In this document: in pieces, positions 1 through 6,539 of the stretch
Numbering within the stretch: position 1 is the first letter of the stretch
How the letters are laid out: every line of letters starts with the position of its first letter
DNA from: Desulfobacteraceae bacterium
GTDB lineage: Bacteria; Desulfobacterota; Desulfobacteria; Desulfobacterales; Desulfatirhabdiaceae
Direction: 5' to 3'
Assembly: GCA_027325475.1 (NCBI GenBank)
Contig: DAIEFO010000068.1
Coordinates: 1-9,293 of the forward strand
DNA: 9,293 nt
Made by a program: the position numbers and the translations under genes
The notes under the pieces: model-generated
What the model was told of the DNA's origin: nothing
Databases searched by the model: none
What the model saw: only the letters and a program-made list of their open reading frames with translations

Positions 1-11
1 CCCATATGGGC

Positions 12-1556
12 TTATGATGTCCTGTATGGCCGCACAGACGGAAACAGCGCCGGTTCAGTGTGTGGCAGAAATTTTGCCGCGCTGAACCGGTTCATGAACT
101 CCTGATTCACATTCAGCTCCATGTAAGTAATGCTGTCGCGAATATGATCGATCTCCGCCATACACTGTGAATCCTGAATCAAACGGGAAGCGCCTTCCAG
201 GCTGCTGTTTCCTATCGTTTGATAGCACTCTATTTTCAGATCCGGAATCATGCCGATGGTAATGGCCGATACCGGATTGATAAAAGCGCCGAAAGTGCCC
301 GCCACATAAAACCGGGTCAATTCACGAAGCGTTATCCCCACGGATGCGGTAAGCGTTTCCAGAATGGTGTACATGGCGGCCTTGGATCGGATCAGGCTGT
401 CAATATCCGTCTGGGAAATGGTCAGTTCCTCTCCGGTTCCCGATATTCGGCGATCTACCACCACCAGATGGTGGAGGCCGTCTTTCGTCCGGATGCGTTC
501 TGCGCACCTGTCCGGCGCCAGCTTTCCCCGAACATCCAGCATGCCGTGCATGAAAAGCTGCGCCGCCAGGTCGATGAGACCCGAGCCACAGATGCCTACG
601 GGCGGAAGGTTTTCAATTGTGTGAATGTCCCATTGAAGGGTCTCAGGGTGAATGCTTACCCGATCGATTACCCCAGGCCCCGCCATCATCCCCATGCGGG
701 CGGCCCCTCCCTCCAGCGCCGGGCCGGCCGCTCCGGCGCAGGCGATCATCCAGTCTTTGTTTCCAAGAACCACTTCGGCGTTGGTGCCAACATCCACCAG
801 AATGGCGGTTTCTTCCCGGCGATGTAATCCGGCGTACATAATGCCTGCAATCAGATCTCCGCCGAAGTAGCTGCCGATATTGGGAAATACGAACACCCTC
901 GCGCTGGGATGAAAGCGGATACCGAGCGTACCGGCCTGAAACATTCCAGGACGATTGACCACAGGGATGTACGGTTCCCGGATAATCCATCGGGGATTCA
1001 ATTTTAGAAACAGATGGGTCATCGCGGTGTTGCCGGCGACTGCCACCATGTAAATATCGGAGGCGGAACACCCCACAGACGCACACAGGGCCTCTGCATG
1101 ATGACGCAGCGCATCTGTGATCACCTGGCTCAAATGTTCAAGCCCTTCAGGAGTGTCGGCATAATGAATCCGCGTCAGAATATCAGGGCCAATGGCGATC
1201 TGAGGATTATCAAAAGAGGCTTCCCCCAGCACCTTGCCATCTGTCATATCCAGCAAGCGGATCACCACACGGGTGGTCCCGAGATCTACCGCCAGCCCCA
1301 GAATGGCACAGGTGTCATCTGCAGGAACGACTGCGGAAATACCCCACCTTCCCTGATCGTCATAAAGAACACACCTGACATGATAACCGGCGCTTCTCAG
1401 CACCTCCGGCAATGGTCGCAGCACCTCCAGTTCCACTGCGACGGCGTCACCGCCCAGGCGGGATTTCAATGTCTGAACCAGCCTGTCCGCATCCGCGGTA
1501 TTGTCCTTCAATGACGGCAGGGATAATTCCACATCCTGCACCCAGAAACCGGTCAT
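12..1556 (-). CDS. RACo-like ASKHA-domain corrinoid activation protein (DUF4445), no ferredoxin domain
   Basis: Members of this family use ATP to help reduce inactive Co(II) corrinoid proteins back to Co(I) in methyl-transfer pathways; the cytoplasm is the expected site. Seen in the 514-residue product: a linker/middle region at about 1-85, then an actin/hexokinase-type ATPase fold with VDLGTT (90-95), VAGNTAMTHL (173-182), LVDVGTNAEV (253-262), CAGAAGPALEGG (273-284), GICGSGLIDL (321-330) and FYVAGTFGAFINP (416-428). The C-terminus ends in the family-typical LNVNQEFMN and FLPHTEPALFPSV segments, so the 3' end is complete. Usual members exceed 600 residues because of an N-terminal [2Fe-2S] domain; no such cysteine cluster exists here. 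The frame is open to an upstream ATG at 1667, but the start at 1556 was chosen because a perfect AGGAGG lies 4 bases before it. No methyltransferase or corrinoid protein is in view, so the client is unknown. Family assignment is confident; exact role is inferred. Confidence 0.88.
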   Translation of the reverse strand: MTGFWVQDVELSLPSLKDNTADADRLVQTLKSRLGGDAVAVELEVLRPLPEVLRSAGYHVRCVLYDDQGRWGISAVVPADDTCAILGLAVDLGTTRVVIRLLDMTDGKVLGEASFDNPQIAIGPDILTRIHYADTPEGLEHLSQVITDALRHHAEALCASVGCSASDIYMVAVAGNTAMTHLFLKLNPRWIIREPYIPVVNRPGMFQAGTLGIRFHPSARVFVFPNIGSYFGGDLIAGIMYAGLHRREETAILVDVGTNAEVVLGNKDWMIACAGAAGPALEGGAARMGMMAGPGVIDRVSIHPETLQWDIHTIENLPPVGICGSGLIDLAAQLFMHGMLDVRGKLAPDRCAERIRTKDGLHHLVVVDRRISGTGEELTISQTDIDSLIRSKAAMYTILETLTASVGITLRELTRFYVAGTFGAFINPVSAITIGMIPDLKIECYQTIGNSSLEGASRLIQDSQCMAEIDHIRDSITYMELNVNQEFMNRFSAAKFLPHTEPALFPSVRPYRTS

Positions 1557-1560
1557 GTCA

Positions 1561-1566
1561 CCTCCT
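1561..1566 (-). promoter_or_regulatory. Shine-Dalgarno site of the RACo-like gene
   Basis: The minus strand reads AGGAGG, then TGAC, then ATG. This strong site fixes the start at 1556 rather than at the ATG 111 bases further upstream. Confidence 0.85.
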
Positions 1567-1605
1567 GATATATCCAGCGTTCTCTTTTCCGCCGAACCGT
1601 TTTGA

Positions 1606-1634
1606 TTAACATTTTGTACGCAGTATGCTATATC
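1606..1634 (+). promoter_or_regulatory. Putative sigma-70-type promoter for proC
   Basis: A TTAACA box (1606-1611, five of six to consensus) is followed after exactly 17 bases by TATATC (1629-1634, four of six), with an extended -10 TG at 1626-1627. Transcription would begin near 1641, about 70 bases before the proC ATG. The site lies in the 154-base gap between divergent genes. The opposite strand has TATTAT/TATGAT-like stretches in the same place but no well-spaced -35, so a minus-strand promoter is not called. Predicted by eye only. Confidence 0.45.
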
Positions 1635-1710
1635 ATAATAACAGAATCCAGAAAACAGCGCTTTCAAGACAAAAATCGGATTATTTTTAACATCAGCAGA
1701 AAGGAACCTT

Positions 1711-2565
1711 ATGAAAGATATTCATAAAGCCATCGGTTTTATCGGGGCCGGCACCATGGGCGAAGCCATGATCGGCGCTCTAATCAGTTCCGGAACGTTC
1801 AGCGCATCCAGTATTACCGCCTGCGACACCAATCCGGATCGCCTCGATACGCTTAAACGCGCCTATGCCATTCACGTAACAGAAGACTGTACAGCGCTTT
1901 TTGCTCAAAGTGACGTGATCATCCTGGCTGTCAAACCTCACATTGTCGGAAACATTCTACAGCTCATCGCAGGTGGCAAAAACTATCGGATTGTCCAACG
2001 AAAACTGGTGATATCCATCGCCGCAGGTGTGACTATTTCCAAACTTGAAAAATTCCTGTACGAACCTCTGGACAGTACGGCCCGCAGTCAGCTTCCCATC
2101 ATCCGGGTGATGCCCAACACGCCTTCTCTGGTCATGGCAGGCATGTCCGGCATGAGTCCCAATCCGCACACCACTGCCAATGATCTGGTCATTGCCAAAA
2201 CCATCCTGAAGGCGATGGGAAATGTCATCGAATTTAAAGAGGCTGATCTGGACGCCGTCACGGCAATATCCGGATCCGGCCCCGCCTATGTTTTTTATTA
2301 TATCGAATCGATGATCGAAGCCGGTGTACGCGCGGGGCTTTCAGCGGAGGATGCTTCCGAACTGGTGATTACCACCATCAAGGGCGCCGTGAAGCTTCTG
2401 GAAGAAAAGGGAGATTCTCCGCAACACCTGCGCCGTCTGGTCACGACACCGGGCGGCACCACAGAAGCCGCCATCAAGGTGCTTGAAACCCGTCATGTCC
2501 AGCAGGCTATCGTCGAAGCCATTGCAGCGGCAACTGAAAAATCCCGGGAAATCGGCGCCCGGTGA
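1711..2565 (+). CDS. proC: Pyrroline-5-carboxylate reductase
   Basis: Catalyses the last step of proline synthesis, the NAD(P)H-dependent reduction of 1-pyrroline-5-carboxylate to proline, in the cytoplasm. The 284-residue product has the normal family length. It has an N-terminal Rossmann fold with GAGTMG (12-17), AVKPH (73-77) and RVMPNTP (132-138). The all-helical C-terminal dimerisation and active-site domain has ISGSGPAY (186-193) and the P5CR signature, running from PQHLRRLVTTPGGTTEAA (237-254) to about 259. The ATG at 1711 has AAGGA at 1701-1705 with a 5-base spacer. It is divergent from the RACo-like gene and lies 89 bases before the CcdA-like gene on the same strand. I see no other proline genes nearby and nothing odd in the protein. 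Function is as certain as sequence alone allows. Confidence 0.97.
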   Translation: MKDIHKAIGFIGAGTMGEAMIGALISSGTFSASSITACDTNPDRLDTLKRAYAIHVTEDCTALFAQSDVIILAVKPHIVGNILQLIAGGKNYRIVQRKLVISIAAGVTISKLEKFLYEPLDSTARSQLPIIRVMPNTPSLVMAGMSGMSPNPHTTANDLVIAKTILKAMGNVIEFKEADLDAVTAISGSGPAYVFYYIESMIEAGVRAGLSAEDASELVITTIKGAVKLLEEKGDSPQHLRRLVTTPGGTTEAAIKVLETRHVQQAIVEAIAAATEKSREIGAR

Positions 2566-2654
2566 TGTAACCAAATGACCATGACAATCTCTTAATCAGA
2601 ACACAAGAAGCGCTGCTGCAACGTGCAGAATGAAACCCTTTATCAGGAAACCCC

Positions 2655-3347
2655 ATGTTTACGGAAACCGTCACATACCCGGCTGCTTTTATCGCCGGGC
2701 TGCTGTCTTTTTTTTCTCCTTGTATTTTACCGCTTATTCCCGCATACTTTACCTTCATCAGTGGGTTTACACTGGATGAACTGACAGGATGCGACAGCGA
2801 TATCCGGAAAAAAGTCGTCCTTTCCACCATCGCTTATGTGATGGGGTTTTCTGTCGTTTTTATTCTGATGGGTGCATCCGCCTCGTATATCGGAAGCTTC
2901 ATTCAGGTTCACAGCAACAGCATCCGGATCATCGGCGGCGTTCTGATTCTGCTGCTGGGGATACATCTGACCGGATGGCTGCGCTTCAGCGCACTGGAAT
3001 TTGAAAGACGGATACATCTCGATCAGAAGCCGCTTCATTTTCTCGGAACGTTTCTGGTCGGTATGGCGTTCGCTGCAGGATGGAGCCCCTGTATTGGGCC
3101 GCTCCTCGGTTCAATCCTGATTGTGGCCGGAAGCCGGGAAACCGTTCATGAAGGTATTGTTCTGCTAAGCGTATATTCCGCAGGGCTGGCCATTCCGTTT
3201 GTAATAATGTCTATTTTTATTAACATGATGCTGATCATTCTGAAGAAAGCCGCCAGAGCGATGAGGTATTTTAACCGGGTTGCAGGAATTCTGTTGATAC
3301 TCGTTGGAATATCCCTGATACTGAATCGAATCGCGTTTATACCATAA
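2655..3347 (+). CDS. CcdA/DsbD-family transmembrane thiol-electron carrier
   Basis: CcdA-type proteins pass electrons from cytoplasmic thioredoxin across the inner membrane to extracytoplasmic thioredoxin-like proteins, for cytochrome c maturation or disulfide reduction. The 230-residue product is almost entirely membrane, with six hydrophobic segments at about 8-37, 53-84, 88-109, 128-159, 166-197 and 205-228. The two family cysteines follow prolines: SPCILPLIP (Cys23, first helix) and WSPCIGP (Cys146, fourth helix). A third cysteine, Cys46, lies in the first loop. There is no DsbD-like periplasmic domain at either end, so this is the short CcdA form. The start is supported by AGGA at 2645-2648. 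The exported thioredoxin-like gene begins 58 bases downstream and is the obvious partner. Whether the final target is apocytochrome c or another disulfide cannot be told from the window. Confidence 0.92.
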   Translation: MFTETVTYPAAFIAGLLSFFSPCILPLIPAYFTFISGFTLDELTGCDSDIRKKVVLSTIAYVMGFSVVFILMGASASYIGSFIQVHSNSIRIIGGVLILLLGIHLTGWLRFSALEFERRIHLDQKPLHFLGTFLVGMAFAAGWSPCIGPLLGSILIVAGSRETVHEGIVLLSVYSAGLAIPFVIMSIFINMMLIILKKAARAMRYFNRVAGILLILVGISLILNRIAFIP

Positions 3348-3405
3348 AACATCTGCATACGAAGCCGCCATACTTCCGTATTTTAGTTTTTCAAGGAAAA
3401 TCATT

Positions 3406-3867
3406 ATGAAAGCAAAGTTCATATATCTGATACTCTGCATCGTTTCTGTGATGACGATCTGTTCTTCATCCGGATATGCCACTGAAACCATTAAATGGTA
3501 TTCTTATAACGAAGGAATGTCTTTGGGGAAAAGCGAGCAAAAAAAAGTTCTTCTTACTTTCTTTGCAGACTGGTGCGGCTACTGCACCAAAATGGAGAAG
3601 GAGACCTTTACCAATCCGCAGATCATATCATTTTTGAACAAAAACTTTATTCCCATCAAAGTGAATTATGACAAGGATAACAAAATCGCTTCCCACTATC
3701 AGGTACGCGGGCTTCCCTCTACCTGGTTTTTTTCTGAGGATGGCCATCAGATAGGAAGCCAGCCGGGATATATTCCAGCAAATAATCTGCTGACAATATT
3801 GAAATACATCCAGAGCGACAGCTACAAGAAAATGTCATTCGGCGATTTTACAAAGATACAGAAGTGA
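3406..3867 (+). CDS. Exported thioredoxin-like protein (WCGYC centre)
   Basis: Probable extracytoplasmic thiol-disulfide oxidoreductase. The 153-residue product begins with a lysine-containing n-region and a hydrophobic core (about 5-20) ending in GYA, with likely signal peptidase I cleavage after Ala25; Cys19 does not sit in a good lipobox. The mature part has a single thioredoxin domain. FFADWCGYC gives the redox pair Cys57/Cys60, and the cis-proline motif GLPST has Pro104. The WCGYC centre and the KMEKETFTNP that follows resemble the C-terminal domain of DsbD and thioredoxin_7/SoxW-like proteins more than cytoplasmic thioredoxin. AAGGA at 3393-3397 lies 8 bases before the ATG. Placed directly after the CcdA-like gene, it would take electrons from it, the two together reproducing part of DsbD as separate proteins. 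Its own substrate is unknown. Confidence 0.88.
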   Translation: MKAKFIYLILCIVSVMTICSSSGYATETIKWYSYNEGMSLGKSEQKKVLLTFFADWCGYCTKMEKETFTNPQIISFLNKNFIPIKVNYDKDNKIASHYQVRGLPSTWFFSEDGHQIGSQPGYIPANNLLTILKYIQSDSYKKMSFGDFTKIQK

Positions 3868-3931
3868 TACGGCCTGGCCAAATACCGATGGCAAAATATT
3901 TTGACACTGGAGTTAAAGGAAGACGCCGCCG

Positions 3932-4522
3932 GTGACTGTTCAAAACTTAGATGCAACCTGTTTGAAGCATATTCTGAAGATGACGCGGCACCCGGAAAAG
4001 CTGCCCAACAACGTCTGCCAGCTTACCAGCGTTTTTATGCTGCTGTACCATGCGCCTCAACTCTCGATTCTGACAATTCAGAAAGCGGATACGGAAGGCT
4101 ATCCCTGGCGTAACCAGATGGCATTTCCGGGTGGTCATGTTGATCGTGATGATGCCAGCGCGCTGGACGCTGGGTTTCGAGAATTACGCGAAGAACTGAA
4201 TATCACGCAGGATCAGATAACCTATATAGGAACACTCGGACACTTTCAGACCATCAACAACAAAGACATACAGGCTTTTTTAGGAATATGGGATGGAACT
4301 GGGAAAATTTGTCACGATTCAGGGGAAATTTCCAGAATCATAATTATCCCTTTAAAAACGCTGGTGGATATTCATATCCAACAAGGATATCATGGCTGGC
4401 TGCCGGATGTCTTCACGCTCCGATACCCTTATCAGGACGTAACGATATGGGGAGTCACCGCCAAAATATTGCATCATTTTATTGAGACGTGCTATCAACA
4501 TCTGGAAGACATCATCACTTGA
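3932..4522 (+). CDS. Nudix hydrolase, NudL/CoA-pyrophosphatase-like
   Basis: Nudix enzymes hydrolyse nucleoside diphosphate-linked compounds. The 196-residue product has FPGGHVDRDDAS...RELREELNI (65-91). The catalytic glutamates are Glu84, Glu87 and Glu88. The distance from Gly68 to Arg83 is one residue longer than in the standard Nudix box, as in E. coli NudL, and a downstream WGVTAKIL (173-180) matches the NudL C-terminus. However, the stretch before the box, where NudL has its RS...H.GQ CoA-family motif, reads KADTEGYPWRNQ, so the substrate may not be CoA. The start is a GTG, the first start after an in-frame stop at 3914. AAGGA at 3916-3920 is 11 bases away, a long spacing, and an ATG at 3980 is a possible alternative. 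It begins 64 bases after the thioredoxin gene and may be co-transcribed with it. Confidence 0.82.
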   Translation: MTVQNLDATCLKHILKMTRHPEKLPNNVCQLTSVFMLLYHAPQLSILTIQKADTEGYPWRNQMAFPGGHVDRDDASALDAGFRELREELNITQDQITYIGTLGHFQTINNKDIQAFLGIWDGTGKICHDSGEISRIIIIPLKTLVDIHIQQGYHGWLPDVFTLRYPYQDVTIWGVTAKILHHFIETCYQHLEDIIT

Positions 4523-4651
4523 GAATTTCGTAAAAGTCAGCGTGTTGTGCAATGTCGGCATTTCGGTGTGTTAGCGGGAGGTCTGTATTTCAGAAGGGAA
4601 CTATAGACAGAATTTTCAGTAAAATCATCGGACACTCAAGAGGAGTATGTT

Positions 4652-5476
4652 ATGTCCATCATTACCATTTCAAGAGGATCGTACAGCAAGGGAAAGGAAG
4701 TAGCACAGAAGGTCGCAGAAAAGCTGGGGTATCAGTGTATTGCCCGTGATGTTCTTATCGAAACGTCCAAGGAGTTCAACACCTCTGAATTCAAACTTAT
4801 TCGAGCAATTCATGATGCTCCATCCATTTTAGAAAGATTTACTCACGGAAAGGAAAAATATATTGCCTATTTCCAGGCGGCTCTGCTGAAACATCTGCAA
4901 AAGGACAACATCGTTTATCATGGTCTGGCAGGTCATTTTTTTGTTAAGGGAGTGAGCCATGCACTGAAGATCAGGATTATTTCCGATATGGACGATCGTG
5001 TACGGCTCGAGATGGCGCGCGAAAAAGTATCTAAAGAAGAAGCGTTGCGTGTTTTGAAAAGTGACGACGAAGAGCGCCGAAAATGGAGCTTTAATCTGTA
5101 CGGTATCGATACCTCAGATGCCGCTCTCTACGATCTCATTATTCACATCCGGGATCTTACCGTAGATGATGCAGTTGACATCATTTGCGGGGCTGTCAGA
5201 CTGAATCGCTTCCGTACCACCTTTGAGTCACAGAAAATAATGGACAACCTGGCGCTTGCCGCTGAAGCCAAGGCAGCGCTCGTACATATTGATCTGGATG
5301 TCAATGTGCGGGCTGAGGATGGACACGTGTATGTGGAGTCGAGAGCGCCTTTGACGGAAGAAACGGATCTGGAAGATGAGATGAAAAAGGTTGTTTCTGC
5401 GATTCCGGGTGCAAAGTGGGTTCACATTAAAACAGTCCCACGTGTTAAATGGAGTGACGGACGACTTTTCCCGTAA
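4652..5476 (+). CDS. Cytidylate kinase-like protein with C-terminal BON-like segment (copy 1)
   Basis: Resembles the cytidylate kinase-like P-loop family, in which few members have a known substrate. In the 274-residue product the N-terminal ITISRGSYSKGKEVA (4-18) is a P-loop of form GxxxxGK but with Glu16 where Ser/Thr normally binds magnesium. The middle has VYHGLAGHFF (88-97), ISDMDDRV (110-117) and a lid-like arginine-rich stretch SDDEERRKW (137-145). It is followed by YDLIIHI (160-166) and VDDAVDII (171-178), typical of the end of nucleotide kinases. Residues about 194-262 form a helix-strand-strand-helix-strand pattern ending in IPGAKWVHIK, like a BON domain. AGGAG at 4641-4645 lies 6 bases before the ATG. 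The convergent gene at 5559-6353 is a paralogue. A role in nucleotide metabolism or signalling is possible but unproven; true CMP kinase activity is doubtful given the P-loop. Confidence 0.8.
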   Translation: MSIITISRGSYSKGKEVAQKVAEKLGYQCIARDVLIETSKEFNTSEFKLIRAIHDAPSILERFTHGKEKYIAYFQAALLKHLQKDNIVYHGLAGHFFVKGVSHALKIRIISDMDDRVRLEMAREKVSKEEALRVLKSDDEERRKWSFNLYGIDTSDAALYDLIIHIRDLTVDDAVDIICGAVRLNRFRTTFESQKIMDNLALAAEAKAALVHIDLDVNVRAEDGHVYVESRAPLTEETDLEDEMKKVVSAIPGAKWVHIKTVPRVKWSDGRLFP

Positions 5477-5478
5477 GG

Positions 5479-5494
5479 TCTAAAATGGCTTCCC
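5479..5494. repeat. 16-base direct repeat, copy A
   Basis: The sequence TCTAAAATGGCTTCCC occurs here, just after the first kinase-like gene, and again identically at 6244-6259 inside the second one. This copy is non-coding. Confidence 0.7.
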
Positions 5495-5502
5495 TCAGTG
5501 AT

Positions 5503-5550
5503 TTCCCGTCAGCCGTTTCGAGAACCCGGAACCCTGACGGGAATTTCTTT
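5503..5550 (+). terminator. Rho-independent-type terminator between convergent kinase-like genes
   Basis: TTCCCGTCAG (5503-5512) and CTGACGGGAA (5534-5543) form a perfect 10-base-pair stem with a 21-base loop. A T-rich tail (TTTCTTT, 5544-5550) follows on the plus strand. It lies 26 bases after the stop of the rightward gene and 15 bases beyond the stop of the leftward one. The stem would also form in the leftward transcript, though its tail there is not T-rich. It closes the rightward gene set. Confidence 0.72.
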
Positions 5551-5558
5551 CACACCCA

Positions 5559-6353
5559 TCAATGGCCTATCAGCCGAACTTTAATACCAACGGATTCTTT
5601 TTCCTCATTCATCATCCGGCTGATTCTGGTCATCATTTTCTTTCCGTCTGTCCAGTTGCCCTTGATTGTGACAACAAGCTCTTTATCTTCAACATCAACC
5701 TTAACAAACGGGATATCTTCCATCAGGGACACTTGTACATGGGCCGCCAGCCAGAGCATCCGCATGGCGTTTTGAGATGTGGGCGTCGGTTGAAAACAAG
5801 GCCGTTTCACAGCTCTGCAAATAATTTCCGCCGCATCATCCACACCCATCGCATGAAGCGGAATGACCATGTCGTATAAACTCGGATCAGCATTATCGCG
5901 GCCATAGATGTAGTGACTCCAGCGATGATGCGCCGCATCATCTTTTTCCAGACTCTTTCGTGCCTGCAAAGCAGTAATGCCTTTCCTGCTCATTTCTTCT
6001 GCAACCCGGATGTCCATATCGGCGATAACCCGGACTTTCAAGACATGAGAGATTCCCTGAACAAAAAACTGCCCTTCAAAACCGTGATAAACGACATTAC
6101 CCTTTTGGAAACATTCTATGAGCATTTTCCGGACATAGGCACGGTATTTTTCTTTTGCATAAGCGTAAGTATCCGTCGAAGAATGGCTGTTATGGCCAGC
6201 TTTAAACGATTCCATCGCCGGGGTGATAAACTGATGCGAAGACTCTAAAATGGCTTCCCGGGAAACACACTCATACCCCAGTTTACCGGCAACACTTTCG
6301 GCGACTTTTTTTCCGTGGCTGTAAGAGCCTCTTGATATTGTGATAATAGGCAT
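5559..6353 (-). CDS. Cytidylate kinase-like protein with C-terminal BON-like segment (copy 2)
   Basis: Paralogue of the gene at 4652-5476. The 264-residue product aligns with it without gaps over about the first 190 residues; in residues 67-117, 30 of 51 positions are identical by hand count. It keeps ITISRGSYSHGKKVA (4-18), a GxxxxGK loop with Lys16 in place of Ser/Thr, VYHGFEGQFF (88-97), IADMDIRV (110-117), the lid-like KDDAAHHRW (137-145) and the YD...VDDAAEII end. The C-terminal segment (about 194-262) is more diverged but has the same predicted pattern. The frame is open to a GTG at 6413. The ATG at 6353 was chosen because it aligns exactly with the paralogue's start, though neither start has a good Shine-Dalgarno. 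It lies 186 bases downstream of the exporter gene on the same strand and may share its transcript. Biochemical role unknown. Confidence 0.78.
   Translation of the reverse strand: MPIITISRGSYSHGKKVAESVAGKLGYECVSREAILESSHQFITPAMESFKAGHNSHSSTDTYAYAKEKYRAYVRKMLIECFQKGNVVYHGFEGQFFVQGISHVLKVRVIADMDIRVAEEMSRKGITALQARKSLEKDDAAHHRWSHYIYGRDNADPSLYDMVIPLHAMGVDDAAEIICRAVKRPCFQPTPTSQNAMRMLWLAAHVQVSLMEDIPFVKVDVEDKELVVTIKGNWTDGKKMMTRISRMMNEEKESVGIKVRLIGH
6244..6259. repeat. 16-base direct repeat, copy B
   Basis: Identical to 5479-5494. Here the complement lies within the coding sequence of the second kinase-like protein, covering residues about 32-37 (REAILE). The first kinase-like gene does not have this sequence at its matching codons. 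Confidence 0.7.
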
Positions 6354-6441
6354 ACGTTTGATTTTTCTGAGGGACAGCGCATTTTCATCTTGCCAGGAGA
6401 TATGCAGTCTCACTGGCTGCGCAAAGGTTCAGCAGGTATTT

Positions 6442-6501
6442 CAGGGCTCGGATTTTTGATACCGCGAACAGCCGGGATCCGAAGCCCTGGTAATTTTTTT
6501 T
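6442..6501 (+). terminator. Hairpin with T8 tail, plus-strand orientation
   Basis: CAGGGCT plus CGGAT (6442-6453) pairs with ATCCG plus AGCCCTG (6477-6489), a 12-base-pair stem with one bulged A at 6482. Eight consecutive Ts (6494-6501) follow on the plus strand. This is textbook intrinsic-terminator geometry for rightward transcription, yet both flanking genes run leftward. On the minus strand the hairpin is preceded by A8 and followed by AAATACC, so it would be a poor terminator there. It may block antisense readthrough, or modulate exporter-to-kinase readthrough as a structured spacer. Confidence 0.6.
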
Positions 6502-6539
6502 AATATCCGAAGGTCATCTTAAAGAAGCCTCTGCATGGA

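Noticed and set aside
1..10. CCCATATGGG palindrome at the left edge, with a minus-strand ATG that could start another gene
   Set aside because: Only two bases beyond the ATG are in the window, and no good ribosome site precedes it.
219..1514. Long plus-strand open frames (219-827 and 1014-1514) opposite the RACo-like gene
   Set aside because: They lie wholly antisense to a well-supported conserved gene and have no recognisable domains or good ribosome sites.
1557..1667. Upstream extension of the RACo-like gene to an ATG at 1667
   Set aside because: The added 37 residues match no family feature, and the internal start at 1556 has a perfect Shine-Dalgarno.
3892..3903. Perfect 12-base palindrome CAAAATATTTTG after the thioredoxin gene
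   Set aside because: It is short, AT-rich, with no loop or T tail; too common to call an operator or terminator.
3901..3906. TTGACA resembling a -35 box before the Nudix gene
   Set aside because: No -10-like sequence at 16-18 bases; the region downstream is GC-rich (GACGCCGCC).
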